From NCBI GenBank assembly GCA_947650365.1, contig OX393550.1, positions 48,406,440 to 48,470,439 of the forward strand: a DNA stretch of 64,000 nt. Reading direction: 5' to 3'. Below the pieces are notes generated by a model that worked only from the letters and a program-made list of their open reading frames with translations, was not told the origin of the DNA and made no database searches. Positions within the stretch are counted from its first letter, which is position 1. The number at the start of each line of letters is the position of its first letter. Shown here in pieces: positions 33,967-48,053 of the stretch. A program made the translations under genes and the position numbers. This DNA is from Chamaelirium japonicum (Eukaryota; Streptophyta; Magnoliopsida; Liliales; Melanthiaceae).

Positions 33967-36900
33967 TTCAACATTACCTGTAAACATTCCCTTCAATCCC
34001 CCCTTTAACCCACTCCATTCACCAACCCTTTCAACCATTTCAACCAACCCCTCTTCAACCAAACACCCCAAGCCAACACTTCTCTATTCTCTCACCTATT
34101 CCGTACACCCAGCTCAGCCATCTCCCTCTCTTATCCGATCCCTTACCCAATCTCTCTCTCTCTCACTTTCTCACTCAACCTTACTCAATCTTTCAAACCC
34201 TCTGACATCCTCTCGTCTTCTTCTCTGTCCCCCTCATCTTGCCTGAAATCCCAGCACGCCACCGACCTCCCTTTACCCTTTAAATCAGACCCCTAACCCA
34301 TCATCCCTCTCACCCTATCTATCGGTCTCTCACCCCTTCGATCTCTATCTCTCATCTCCCTCTCTGTGTTGTGTGTTGCCACAAGGGGGCCGACGACGAG
34401 GAGGCGTAGCGCTCAGCCGGCCGGAGCAAGGAGCCGGGGAGGAGCAAGGAGGAGAGTCCACGATCGGTGCCTGGGGCTCCCCGACCAGGTTAGTCATCTT
34501 AAGTGGCGGAGCCAGGAATTCACTCTACTGGGGGCAAGAAAATTCAAAAACATAAAAATTTTCTTTTTTCATGTTAGTGCAAGCGTGGGTAGAAGAAAAT
34601 ACGAAGCTATTGTTTTGAGGGACACTAAACGCAGTTACGTAGGAGAATCGACGCTCAGGAGATAGCCTAGCAGAGTAGCAGGCCGTGTGGTACGCTGGTG
34701 CAGCCTACGTGAGGCTGCGGCCTGCAAGTTACGAGCACTGCGATGTTGCCGTCAAAGTGGGCTGCTGGAGATGAATCATTTTTTGTCTCCAGATACACTA
34801 ATTAATTAGTGGGGTAATGACACCATAGGGCTGGATTGATGTGCCTCTAAGGGGCATTAAAATTTGGGTAACTTACACTTTGCCCTCATAAAGTTTGAGT
34901 TCGGATCTCCTCTAGTTGGTTGGCCCTGGTCGATGGGTCCATGCGCATCACAACCGCATGATGGAAGCGAGCTGAAAGTGAATTGTAATTCAGCCGCATG
35001 CGACTTTGATGCGCACCGGGCCCACCGATCGGGACCGACCGATCGGAGGAGATCCGAACCCCTAAAGTTTAGCTCAAAAACACTAAACTCCCCTATAGTT
35101 AAAAAACTACATTTTACCACGTTCAATTTAGTTTTGATCAGATAAAAATTATCAAATGAGGAAATTAAGTAGTGAGGAAAGGGGTATTGTGCTAACATTT
35201 CAAACTTTAAGGAGCGATTTGAAACAAAATAAACTATATGGGGGTTACGTGTTTGAGCTAAACTTCATGGGGGCAAATTATAATTTATACTTAAAATATC
35301 AAATCCCAGTGGGGGCAGGTGCCCCCACTGGGCCTTAGCTGGCTCCACCTCTGGTCGTCTTCTCCCCACCCTCCCTCCTTTCTATTTTTGTATGGGGGTT
35401 CTGTTGAGACCGACTGTAGCCACCCCTTTTGCCTCTTCTTCCCTTGCCGCAACCATGGTCATCGGTCATGTGCCCAACGGCTGTGCAATTAGCGGGCCCG
35501 ACCAAGCCGGGCCAGGCCAGGCCATCGCCGACCACACAGACACCACCCCGACGACCATCATATGGCCCAAGCCGGCCACCGATCATCACCCAATACCTGA
35601 CCAACCCAATGTCGCTTTGACCCCGGCCTCACAAACCATCATGTTATCACTATACCACACCCCCATGTTATTCTTGATCTCCCTTTAACCACTTGGTGGA
35701 CGTTCTTGAGATCAGAGGGTACAACCCCATACTTCTCCTTCTCTATTGTGATGGGGGAGTGATGGGTGGATGTGCATGTGTAGGGATATGAAGGTGGAAT
35801 TGTGATAACGGGGTTGGTGGTACTCATTCCTGTTGTACAGTTTCCTTGGGTTGTAGTATGCCCCATTAAGCCAGTACGACCACTTGGTTTGACACACTAC
35901 CAACCATCATTGATCAATTCATTTGCTAATACGACTTCAACCATACTTGGCTATAGGATCGAGCCCTTGTGACCACCCTTGACGCTTTAACAACCATTGG
36001 ACATGGGTACAACCATGTGCCGAGTACCTTGTCGCAAGCGAAGCCATCACCCTATTGGGCACGACAATGCGGTGCTTGCTCCAATAGTAGCCGACCCGTA
36101 TCTGACCGGATGAGACATGATAGTCATCGTCAACCCGAGTCTAGGCTCGGGAGACTATGTAGATTATAATTGTGTATATCAACTTGTATCCGCATCTAAG
36201 CCTGAGGGCATCTCAAGAGGATGACAAATCCAAACTCCGACCTTGACCTGAACCCTGTTATAGGTGATTTTATTTAAATAGACTATTAATATGATGTATA
36301 CAACATGTATGTCTGTCAGTTGTTAACCGTGATGATCCGACCAAAGACGGAGCGGAGTTCAACTAGCAAGAATATCAAATTGGACAATCAGAAGTATTTA
36401 AATACATCTCACAAAAATTGAGGCAAGTATTCACTTGCTCTGAGGTTATTTTCAACCTATGTTTTTGTATCCATAGTTTATGATTTTTATAAATGACTTA
36501 TCGTATATTGTATAATATAATCATGAGTGGCATGATGAATAATATTAGACTATGGTGACATGCTGGGTTTGACATCATTTAATTAGAATTAGATAGCGTA
36601 GTTTTTAATGCTGTTAAGTAACGCCTTTGTTGAGGCCTGTACTTGCTAGCTAGATGATTGAAAACGATCAGATATTGTGCTTCTACTGCACATGACATAT
36701 GGTTGGTACCATAACATATACTATTGGAACCCATTACAACACGCCTCTAAACATACTATGATTAATAGTTGAATGTAACTTTGGATGGGAGTTGAAGAGC
36801 CAGTAGCTGAGTGACAGTTCATAATATTTCTTACTTGGGTCTCTCAGAATGTTCTTACTAAGACACATTATTGCTACATTTATCTTAAATCTTGTTTCAA

Positions 36901-37565
36901 AGACACCCTCGCACACACTCACCCCCTTAGAGCGGGGTTTACTTGCCAGTCAATGGTTTGGACTGACCCCGTTTGGGGCACTACTCTTTCCACGAGTAGA
37001 CTTTCTTGCATAGTGGTACCAGAGCGGGTGTACGGGTAGCAGCTGTGGAGTATGATAGGAGTGGAGGAGTTGGTAATCGTAGTTTTCTTTTCTGTGATAG
37101 CACTTTGTTGACTTTGTATGATCATAATGAGAATATATGTATAGTTTTGTTTAGCTTGTAGTATTATTAGTATAGATTGTGGTTGAAATGATCCAACTGT
37201 ATCTTCTTGGTAGGCCTCTCCTCAAGGCCCATGCTAAGAATAGATTATTTTAAAATATAATAAAATATAAATGGCATAATAAATTAACCTTATAGATTGG
37301 ACCATCAAACTACCCTACTCGAGTGACAGGGAGTGGGTGAGGCTATTTGACTCGTCGTTGGAGGCTTGAGCGTCGCGTCGTGCTCCTTAGTGGGAAATCC
37401 TGTCAATGTGTAATGGCACCGACATGCCACTAATACTAAGAGAAAATGTGTAGAAATAAGCCTTGAGACTCCTAAATTGATGTAGTACTTTGACTATAAC
37501 CCAACCCTTCGTCTCTTTCTCCTCTCACACCCTAGAGATTGATATTCAAATTTCTGGGGCGTGAC
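33967..37565 (-). mobile_element. Divergent gypsy-type LTR in inverted orientation
   Basis: On the minus strand this starts GTCACGCCCCAGAAATTTG at 37565 and follows the LTR of copies A and B through recognisable landmarks (GGTGCCATTACA, GCTCAAGCCTCC, CCTCACCCACTCC, GGCCTTGAGGAGAGGCCTACC, GTCGGCTACTATTGG). Similarity is patchy further left. A MITE (34502-35353) is inserted. The expected 3' LTR end is not visible, so the left edge is uncertain. With the truncated LTR at 32665-33966 it forms a large imperfect inverted repeat. The pyrimidine-rich tracts at 34000-34370 are part of this block; open frames there have no recognisable motif. Confidence 0.6.
34502..35353. mobile_element. MITE with GGCGGAGCCAG termini and a nested MITE
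   Basis: The left end AGTGGCGGAGCCAG and right end CTGGCTCCACCTCT are inverted, and similar strings GTCATCTT / GTCGTCTT flank it (possible 8-bp target duplication with one change). Inside, 34866-35293 has its own inverted ends (GGTAACTTACACTTTGCCC and GGGGGCAAATTATAATTTATAC) and belongs to the MITE family also at 43776-44062. Confidence 0.7.
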
Positions 37566-38451
37566 GATCGTCTGAGCAATCCGTCTGTCTCCATTGCTAA
37601 TAGGATGGCGAAGACACGGTCCATGGACCAACCAGAGGAAAGCAACATGCATCCAGACATCCAACATCCTACGACACGCTTAATGAGTCATCGGTTCATA
37701 ACGTTGTGGGAAGGCATTCTTACCAACGCAACTCCTCAACGTCTAGCATCCAGACATCCAGCATCCTTAGTTGATTGCACCACTCAGGCTCAACCTTGGC
37801 AGCCTCCTCAGCTTACCGACGCAACTCCTCAACGTTGTGGGAAGGCATTCTTACTTTTCTTTCTCAATTTAGTGAAAATATTTGCTGTTTTGGAGATTTC
37901 AACGACATCATGAATGATGCAAACAAATCAAGATGTTTTATGAAGCAATGTGTACTCTGAGTGAGGTATGGAATGTACCGAAGACGTGAAAAAATCTGAT
38001 TTCACTCGGTGTTTTGAACTCCAATCGTTGTGGATATTCAGCAAGAGGTGGAGTTACAAAGGTGACACGTGGCATCATGGTTTTGATAAAGGGAGAGAAG
38101 TGCATCAATCTATACAAATTGGTTAGAAATATCATTATAGGTAGAGTTCTCGTGGTCTCTACAGCAAGAGGGTGATTGTAGTTCGGGATTTTTTAGTGGA
38201 AGACATGTGGTCTACCATTATCACTTTTGCTATAATGTCAACAGAAGAAAGTATTCCGATGAGACTTCAAAAGGGCAGTATTTTGTGCATGCCAGAAGGA
38301 TGGATCCAAGTTAGACTCGAGTCTGTGTCTTGTCAAGAGCTGAGTTAATTAGTTGAACTCAGGGGGAGGGGGTATTATAGAGAGATGATGATTGAAGACT
38401 ATCTTCAAGATGTTCTTCAGTTGGTTGGAATTTAAACACCAAGGTGGAGAA
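37566..38451. other. Unassigned DNA before the copia-like LTR start
   Basis: No protein domain is recognisable. A block around CAACTCCTCAACGT and TTGTGGGAAGGCATTCTTAC recurs at about 37700-37850, a local duplication. Near 38355 GTTGAACTCAGGGGGAGGG resembles a polypurine tract. Confidence 0.4.
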
Positions 38452-38520
38452 TGTTGGTGTTTTGTCTCTTTTCGAAAGCTATAACGAATATGGATCTGGT
38501 CGGGACCCGGAATTCCACCC
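38430..38520 (+). mobile_element. Possible copia-type 3' end: polypurine tract and LTR start
   Basis: CACCAAGGTGGAGAATGTTGGTG resembles the usual end of a Ty1-copia internal region followed by an LTR that starts TGTTGGTG at 38452. The putative LTR runs into the first bases of duplicated copy B (38519). Copy A lacks everything left of its position 19714. Neither the other LTR end nor any copia protein is visible. Confidence 0.4.
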
Positions 38521-38629
38521 CAACACAACCACCTTGAGAGCTTTAAAAGTAACAATATATGACATCCTTAAAAGTGAAGTGTGATGCTGATTCTGGGATA
38601 ATACACAACAGATAGAGAATAAAGAAGAG

Positions 38630-38685
<56 letters not shown>

Positions 38686-41417
38686 CTCTCATCAAACTTC
38701 TTGTCGGTCTCTTGGTTTGTTTCTGATCTCTCATGCGGTCTCTGGCAATTCTCTTGTGTGCTGAAGGTATGCATAAGGACTTGTCAAAGGGTTTGATGGC
38801 GCGAAAAAGGTGTGATCGCTCTTTCTTGTTTTTTTTTTTTGGTGAAATCCTTATAGCATTGCACTAGCCTTGACTAATAGTAAAAATCTCTTGCTCCACC
38901 GGTGTACTTAGCCTGGTTTGGTGAACCACCTAAATTATTGCGTGTTTATTTTTCTATTGTTATTTTGTTCTTCTCATCTGATTGATACAACTTATTCTGT
39001 ATTGCCATAAAGATCAATTCATAGAACCATACTGCCGGATAACAAACAGGATCGGCAACGGCAGACAGTCGGAGATGGACATGTGGCTATTTATGTGGAC
39101 TGAGGGTGGTGGTTTTCACCACACATTACTGGGGCCAACGCAATTGCAAGTGCTGCTCTTAGTAACATGTACCTGCCCCTGAAAATTACGTTGCCCCTAT
39201 TAATATGAGCTCTAGTTTTGTGGGAAGCATGGGCTGCCTATAGATTTTTGTCGGGGGGGGGGGGGGGAGGAGGGGGGCTTATGGTGATTGTGTTTGCCAT
39301 CATAACCAAGTCAACTAGTCCAGAACTACTTATTGAGCACTGCCCTAAGGGGGATAGCTGAGAAGGTGGTAAACTTGTTGGACCATATTAGTCTGGTCAA
39401 ACGCATGGATGGATGGTTGAATTAAACAAGATAGAGATAAAGTGTGGTCATGTTTTTCAAATATGTTGAGCTCAATAATTGCCCCTATTCTTCTTTGAAA
39501 TTGCGGAAATAGCCCTTGTGCTGTAAAACAATGAAGTGGTATAGAGCTTTGTTGCTCAATTTTTTGTAAAGAATTATATTTGAGACAATGACAATATACA
39601 GCAAAACCAAGCTCAAGACAAGAGAGGTTTCTCGATGTCGATCGACTGTGTGCTGCCCTCCTTCGAGCTAGGGAGAATGGAGCCTTCTTTCTTCATCGCC
39701 CATAGCACCATATAAAGCCCGAAAAACATCGCGAGCATCCCCCCTAAACTGCAACATAGCACACTTTGATTAAGTATTTTGATTGTTAGGTCATTACGCA
39801 ATTAGTCGAATCTAAGCGTGGAGTTTGGACTCGGTTCAATGAACGAGCCAAGTTCAAGCAGACCAAAGCTCGACTCGATTGAGCCCATGAACATGTCGTA
39901 TGCCAAGTATTTGTGTTCCAAATTTTTGGCCAAGTCTAGATTTTGTGAACAAGCTAACATTGGCTAGCTCGGTGATGGATTGGGAGTTTAGGGTTGTTTA
40001 ATAAAGAAGCCAAGCTCAAACTAGCCATAGCCTAGCTCCATTCGATCATTATTCGAGCGAAGCCAGGCTTGAACAACCAAGCATTTGATCAAAGAAAGCT
40101 CAAACGAATTGAAGCTTGGCTTGGCTTGGCTCGGCTAATTTGCAACCCTACTTGGGACCAAAGGCAATTATAGTTAGGAGACTTCATTGAAAAATGATAT
40201 TAGTATAAACACCGATATAACAAATTAATTAAATTTAGTAGTATACCTTTCCAATTTGATGATTTGCCCTAAGATTATCGCCGAAAGGAATGCAGAGCAA
40301 ACAGTTTGGATGGGCTGAACATGGAGGCGAGGACCGGCCCCTTCTTCTTGACAGCCCATGTTTGGTGAATCCCATGCAGACCGAGCTTTAAGCTGCCTCC
40401 CTATAGCCATCGCAGAAACATCAGTTAGGATCATTACGTGACAGTTGAGAAAGACGATCCAAACCCTAGGTTAACTTAGATTACTCAAAAAAAAATCTAG
40501 GTTAGCTACTAATATTTTGTTTTGTTGTAGTACCAAGAGCACGGTGGCAACAATGGTGGAGATGCTGATGGTAGGAGACCCGGCGTCCAACTTCCCTTCG
40601 AAGAGGACCTGCCCCAATGCTGTAAAAATCGCGCCCAATATCGAGGTCACCCCACAAAGGGTGAAAGGAGCGGGGAAGTTGATCATCGTTGTAGCCTGCA
40701 ATGCAGAATAGTTTTTGTTATGATATGTACCACAAAATCCGAGGTTAGACTATAAGTCATATTTGGCATGTCAGTCGATTCCGATACTGAAAAAAAAAAT
40801 TATTACGATATGATAATTCTTCCGATATAGTCAGTTTTATTGACCCTCTTTGCGGTCTTACATACCCCGTGCTGAAAAAAATCAATTTTTGGGATGTAAA
40901 ACTTGAAAACTAAGATCAGAAGAGGCATTTTTAATTAGCCCAATTAACTTAAGGGCAAGGTCAAAATTCAAAAAAAAAAAAAAAAACCAATATGTTTGCA
41001 ATAATATTTATTTATTTTACAGATGGTAAGATTTTGTTTCTTGGTAATTATTTTTTTTTAGAGAATATAAGTCGATCGTCATTGTCTACAAATATAAAAA
41101 TAAAAAATTTAAACATGAGTAAAAGATCCTTAACCTGTAAAAACGGTGGTACAAGACCCCACAAGAACTGTCCCGAGGAGACACAAGCATCCCTCGATCC
41201 AGTCCAAGTCGCTGCCGCTACCGGCGTGCAAGGCGGACGGCACGCTCCGAGAAGGAGCCGGGGCCGAGGGGCTCTGCAGGATGCTCATGGCCACAGCCCC
41301 GACCAAGCACACGACGGTTCCTGTGATCTTGGCTCGGCTGTAGTTGCACCTGATGTCAACTCTCTCAAACCTGCGCAACCAACACCTCCATGGGTCAATC
41401 CACACAGCAAGCACAAC

Positions 41418-41419
<2 letters not shown>

Positions 41420-41450
<31 letters not shown>

Positions 41451-41459
41451 GGGGGGGGT
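41420..41459. repeat. G homopolymer tract in intron 3 of copy B
   Basis: About 30 G followed by TGGGGGGGG; longer than the matching tract in copy A (25226-25256). The length is likely polymorphic or uncertain. Confidence 0.9.
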
Positions 41460-41756
41460 TGGTTAGGGTTTGCTTGGTTATGAGAGGAGTAGGTACCCGA
41501 GGAATGCGGCGATGACGAAGATGGAGCCTGGAACAAGATTGGGCATCGCAGAGGCAATCGCGGGGGAGGTCTTCTTCATTCCCAGGTACATGAGAGCTTG
41601 AGTCGCGGCCACACTGATGATAGCAAGCAAATAAGTACATCAACAACATGGAACAACTTACAACACAAATTACTAGAGAGATTTCTCGAAAAAAACAAAC
41701 AAACAAACATACAACTTCAGTAGTAAAATCATCAAATTAGCGTCAACTCGGGGACC

Positions 41757-42373
<617 letters not shown>

Positions 42374-43775
42374 TCCTTTTCTAGCGTTGGAGCCTCTTTT
42401 GCCTTCTTCTCTCTCCTTCCCCATCGAGGCTCTGGCAATAGCCAAAGCAGGAGAGGAAGGGGATGCAGCAGCGGCAATAGAGTCTATCAGCACGCTCTAA
42501 GTACTGGGAGCCACTACCCTTATGTGCTGGGTCCTGCTACCCCATGTCTCTTCGTGCGTCCCACAGTTGTATGGTGCTATTTAAATATTTAAGGGATGTG
42601 AATAGAGAGCGAGATGCATCCCCGCTGCGAGCACCATGGGATGTGAATGATGCATGACATCAGCATGTCGTCATCCAGTACGCATCGCACTATGCCTCAT
42701 GACAAGGATGCAGTGGTATATACATACATGGCGTGTGTGCATAGCATCCCTTGGGATTAAATATTCCTTGATTAAGAAAGTGTTAGGTAAAAAAGTAAGC
42801 ATTAATCCTTGTATTAAAAAAGGGCTCCAGCTGTGGTTAGAGCAATCAATTAGATGAAGGTGACACTCACGTCAGGAATGGTTGGAGCATTAATCCTTGT
42901 ATTAATTTGGCCTTTTACGTGACCAGATTAGCTAGCTGAGACGAAACGTTTTAATTTAGGGTTTGACTCGGATTCACACAGCCGCCACGACCTACGCTCG
43001 GTGGGCAACCCAAGTAAAAGCTAGCCCACAGATAATTTGGCCGTACTGTTTTTTTAGTTAAAGTAACAACCTACTCGTACAATTGCACCCCTAAGGGTTT
43101 AAATCATGAAAAAAGCTATTCAACCCGAAGGTTTTCCTGATTTTGTCGGCCCGATTGACATGACAGCGTGCAATTGGTGGCTGAAATACAGTACTGACAT
43201 TTAAGTCTTTTACACAACCAGTTGCACACTGCCACATCAATCAGGCTACGGAATCGGGAAAACTTTCGGGTTGAATAGCATTGCTCTTAAATCATACTAT
43301 CGCAATTGCGTATTTTCATGGTGACACGATCACGCCTACTCAACATCAGCGTTCGTGGCCTATAGGATATGAACTAAGGACATGTGCCACCAATTGTGTT
43401 AACAGTTAGGTACTTTAGATCGTATTTGGCTTGGAAGAATGGATAAAGAAGCCACAGGATTCTCTGAGGTTATAACTTATTAGCTCATAGGATTACACCC
43501 AATCTGATCGTGTGTCGCACTCAACCCGAGATATCGGGTAAAAGGACAGACACTATATGAACGGATGTGATTTTAACCAATTTGATCCTCTAAGATTATC
43601 TGCGACCGTAAAGAAAGAAGAAAAAAATTTCCCAGAAAGAAGGGCTTTATTGTTTTGGGCTACCGTGGGCACCACCAAGAAGACAGTGGCAGCCATCACG
43701 ACGACCTCGCATGTAATGTGGTTGTGCCGACAACTTTGACATCACCCAGGGCACACTATTAACTGTCTTTAATCT

Positions 43776-44062
43776 TAGGGTAAATTATACTTTGACCCCT
43801 GAAGTTTAGTGCAAATTCACTTAACACCCCCCCCCCCCCCCCCCCCCACCTACAAATAGTTTATTTTGTTCCAAACAGCTCAAGTCTGAAATGTTAGCAC
43901 AATATCCTCTTTTGTCAACTACTTAATTTTCTTATTTGATCATTTTTATCTCATCAGAACTGAACTAGGGGGGGGGGGGGGGGGGGGGGCAAAATGTAAA
44001 TTTTTAACTATAAATGGGTTAAGTGTTTGTTTTAGTGGGAGGCAAAGTGTAATTTATCCTAA
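43776..44062. mobile_element. MITE with TTAGGGTAAATTATAC termini
   Basis: The left end TTAGGGTAAATTATACTTTG and right end CAAAGTGTAATTTATCCTAA are inverted with few mismatches. The interior has two homopolymer runs (C at about 43827-43847; G at about 43970-43989). Copy A has the left half at about 26950 but lost the right terminus. Related copies are nested in CACTA 2 and in the 34502-35353 MITE. Confidence 0.75.
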
Positions 44063-44448
44063 TCTTTATCCATCCTTCCAAGCCAAACAGGGTCCAAATA
44101 TCTGTGGACCGGCTTTTACTTGGGCCAACCGGGTCATTTACGTACTGTAACACTAAGATAAGAATCTACCTATCACCTTCTCATACACAGCCCATCTTGT
44201 TTGAACCACCATACTGGAACCACTCCCAACTTTCTTGTGCACTTAGGCAAAGATTAAGGCCTCTTGGCAACTAGGAGCGAACTAGGATAACCGGTAAAAT
44301 CTCTTGGTGGTTGTACCAGCGATTTTAGACCTAATCTCGTCTTATCGGAGTGGGGGTACGATAGCTGTTGGGTTCCTCGTCTAACTACCCTCGAATGCGA
44401 CAGTTGATAGTTTCTCAAAAAAAACAAAAAAGCAAAATCCCTTAAGAT

Positions 44449-44708
44449 CAGTGTTTTCAAAACCGAACCAGAAGGCGAACCGCAAATGCATCCGGTTCGG
44501 TCTAAATCGGTTCAAACCGGTGGTTCAACCGTTTGAACCGTATAAAAATATGTTTTTTTATATAGATATCTACTAAATTCTTCAATAGGAAGGTTTGATT
44601 CCTAGGTTAACATACAAACCGGTTTATTCAAAGACCGAACCAAAACATGTTCGGGTTCCGGTCCAAACCGGTTGAACCGCCCGGTCCGGTCCGGTTTTCA
44701 AAACACTG
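44449..44708. mobile_element. hAT-type MITE private to copy B
   Basis: The termini CAGTGTTTTCAAAACCG and CGGTTTTCAAAACACTG are perfectly inverted and flanked by a perfect 8-bp target duplication CTTAAGAT (44441-44448 and 44709-44716). Copy A has the single empty site (about 27545). The interior is rich in CGGTTCAAACCGG. A decayed relative is at 62763-63021. It lies in intron 2 of the WAT1-related copy B. Confidence 0.95.
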
Positions 44709-44799
44709 CTTAAGATGAGGAAGGATTTGGAATATCTCCAAGCTGACTCCTAGAGTAGCTCTCTATTCTAGAGAGCCATATGGGTAAGGGGCCACTTCT

Positions 44800-45070
44800 T
44801 GGAACCATCTTTAACGGACCTTTCAATCTGCTCTCCTACATTAGACTCATCCATATCTATCAACCGATGCCTTGGTGAGGAGGTTGTGGGTTCGACTCCT
44901 CCTCGATCCCTATGGTTTACTCAAAAGTAAAGTGGGAATTGCTGAGTGGGTCAGGCTTCACTCCCGGTAGAATTAGTCTGAGCATGAAGTGAACCATTGC
45001 TCGAAAATTTTGGACAACCCCCCCCCCCCCCCCCCCCCCGGCCCGATCTCACAAAAAAAAATAAAAAATC
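44800..45070 (+). mobile_element. tRNA-derived SINE in copy B
   Basis: A 5' tRNA-like part (GATGCCTTGGTGAGGAGG, then B-box-like GGTTCGACTCC) is followed by the body AAAGTGGGAATTGCTGAGTG ... CAGGCTTCACTCCCG and CCCGATCTCACAAAAAAAAA. A C-run of about 20 interrupts the body at 45018-45038. Copy A retains only the 3' part (27645-27795). Confidence 0.7.
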
Positions 45071-45496
45071 AACCACTTAATTTGTTATCCTACTTCATTT
45101 TAACCCAGGCATTAAGGAAAGAGCTGGAGATTTCTTACCCTCCAATTCCGATCAGCACGAACTGAGCCATCAAAGTGGGAGTCAATCTCGTCGGCCACCT
45201 CTTCCTGCAGCAAATCACTAACCGTTAATGAAAATCTTGACGAGGGATACATATAATTAAAATGAGAAGAAGAATTACCAATACGACATGCGTACCTCTC
45301 GAAGGCAACCCCGAAAGGAAGGACGAGGACCGACGTAACCACGCTCCCGGCAGCGGCGAGGAAGAGGGGGTTGAGGCCGACGGTTAGGAGCGGGGACAGC
45401 AGCACTAAGTAGACGGAGTTGATCAGTTGAACCCCGATGAGGCCGGAGATGATGAGAAGGTCCTGCAAGAGCCCAGTGCTCGTAGAGCTCAGCATT

Positions 45497-48053
45497 CTCG
45501 GGATATCGGGATGGGTCGGGGTGTCACCGTTCGATGCCGGGACTCAGGACCGTCGTGTGCAGCCTCCGGCAGTCCCTCCGTGTGGAGAAAGAGATAGAGG
45601 CGGGAGAGGGGAGGTGAGAAGAGTTCGTGTGCAACGGTCGTTTCATCACCATCCCTCTGTCTGTCTATTTAAGCTTTTTTTTTTCTTTCTGTACTCCCGC
45701 CTAACTTTCAGATCTATTGCCCAGGAACTGGAAGTTGCCTTATGTTGACCAATTAAAAGAATTAAAAAAAAAAAGTTGGTGGGAGCCGAGCTGTTAGCCA
45801 GCTTTCGATCGCAGCCGTTGGTTGCACCAGCCCAGATCAGTGGTAAATCGCACTCAGCCTAGACCAGCAGGCAAAGGGACAGCTGTGATTGAGCGCCACG
45901 TCAGGCTGGTTAACAGATGGTTGGCAAAAAGGTAGGCTGGAAAGGGGTGCAACTTGGGTCGGGTACAACCGAGAACCGACCCAACCCGACCCAGATGGGG
46001 CGGATTGGTTGGGGTATTTTGACTAAATGGGCTGAGTCGGTTCTAATTTTTGTGAACTCGACTAAACATGGATCGGTTCCGGGTATTCAACCCAACCCGA
46101 GAATCGAACTCATATATATTAGGTCATATATATGTCACGGGTTTAGATTTTTTGGTTGCATCCTAGCAGTACCTTAGGTGGTGTTTGGTATATATGTGGA
46201 AGAACTCTTTCTCTTAATCCTCTTCCAGAAAAGGTTATTACCGTCAATTACTATTTCTAATGCAATATAATGGTTCAGCGCTCCGGATGGCATATAAATA
46301 ACTAGAGTGATATATTTTTAGTTCCCAGATACTTTATTCCATCGGAACAATTAATAGTCGTTACTTTCAAATCATAAAATTTGGAATGAAAATAAATTGT
46401 TCTAGAATGATGCCAAATACCCCCTTAGTAAACGCTGGTTATTTGCTAACGTTAAACAAACTACCACGAGAACTCAATAGATAGTTAAAGTCTAAAAACC
46501 CAGCATGAACGTCAAGCTTGCTAGTAAATAGCTGATGGCTAGGGGGCGAAACACATACAAGACAAGATCATTCGGGCGTCCGTAGCGTGCACAGGTTATG
46601 TGTTACGGATGGAACGAAACTCCAGCACTTTTGGAAGCAAGGACAATACCATCCAGCAGATCCTACATGTCATCTACTATCAAATAAGAGGACTTTTCGA
46701 GGGGAGGAACACAAAATCCACATGTAAATTCTTTTATTAATACAACTTTTTTATATTTAAAAAAAAAAAAGACTGATGGGTATCGTTTTTTTAGACCAAT
46801 TACCAACCCGAGAACCAATACGAACCGATCCGACTTTAGCTTGGATTGAATTGGTTCGGGTTAGAACCCAAACCAACCCGAGTTTGCACAGCCTTCTCTT
46901 TGTTTTGGGTAAGCAAAGGTAGGTGGCTTTTGTCGGGTTAGGAAGAAGTCTGGAAAGCATGTCAATTAACAACCAGCGTATGAGCGCGTGGGATTTAACA
47001 AATCATTGCCTCTGCGCGTTGACGACTCCGTAGCCGTGATAAACGGCTGGAACCGATGCGCGCCGCGTGGCTCCAACCGATATCAGAGCCGTCCGACGGA
47101 GTGTCAGTGGGTGCTGGGTGCCTGTCATTCAACGGCTGCGCGGATCGAGCCCGCAAGGGTGTACTGACCGTGGAGGGGGATACTTTAGTTTGACTTTCAA
47201 CGCAGCAAGGGTCGTGCTCTCCATGGCCTTCCTGATGTGGCACTCATCACAGCCGTCCATTGCAGGTGTGATGAAGGAAACGTATGGCTCGCGTCAGGTG
47301 CCACGTCAGGATGGCCCCATCCGGAAGGAAACCCGGGTGGCTTGGATAGCGCTGGGGAATCCGTACTGACGTCAAAAGAATTATAGAGAAATAATTTATA
47401 ATGTCGGGAAATTGTTTGGTAGTAGGTGAGTATGTAACTGTGACAATAGTGACTGGTGACCCTATCTATAGACGACTTTTAGGGAGGAGATACTCACCAT
47501 TTCTTTATTCTGTGAATGAGAGAAGATAGGAGTGAAAACTTATAAATTTACAATTCTTTGCATTGACATCCACAAATGATAGGTTTGATTTCTTTTTTAA
47601 TATTTTTTTTTTCAGGAAACCAAGGGGGCTCTGTTTACGGCGTCCCAGGTCCAAACACAGAATCAATATTACAATTGGCGGATTCGGGGTTCCCACTCAG
47701 CACTCACTACACCATTAACATGACCTTCCTCCGCAGCTAATACTAGTAATAAAATTTGGATTAATGCGTGATACATCCCCCAGCAACAGATTGTTGGTAG
47801 GAAAAGGACCCATAAACACGCGATCTAGTGTGGTCTCTGATCTTTTATAGAAACCTAAAAATACCCTCACTGCACTCATTTTCCCCTTCTCCCTCGAGCG
47901 CGACTAGATGGCAGAGGTGGGAGCGAGCAGAAAAGACGACGGCGGCAAGCAGCAGAGGCGAGAAAGTAAAGGATTCGGATGGGTTCGGTTTAGATCCCAG
48001 GTCTAGGGTTCATCCCATGGCCAATAGATTCTTGGGTTAAGGTTAGGTTTAGG
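45497..48053. other. Upstream region of WAT1-related copy B
   Basis: This matches copy A upstream DNA except for 45775-47187, present only here. Within that block, 45939-46900 has weak inverted ends (GGGGTGCAACTTGGGTCGGG and CCCGAGTTTGCACAGCC) and CCCAACCCGACCC motifs and may be another hAT-like MITE. No gene is recognisable. Confidence 0.45.

Noticed and set aside
37010-37030. TGGTACCAGAGC resembling a tRNA-Met primer-binding site of a retrotransposon
   Set aside because: The position aligns with the interior of an inverted LTR (counterpart of about 33340 in copy A), so it is a chance match and not a PBS next to an LTR end.
41130-41483. Long plus-strand frame opposite exon 4 of the WAT1-related gene
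   Set aside because: It is the antisense shadow of the GC-rich exon, seen in both copies and disrupted by the G-run.
44870-44930. tRNA gene-like stretch with a B box
   Set aside because: It lacks a complete cloverleaf and is followed by a conserved body and poly(A); it is the 5' part of a SINE repeated elsewhere in the window.
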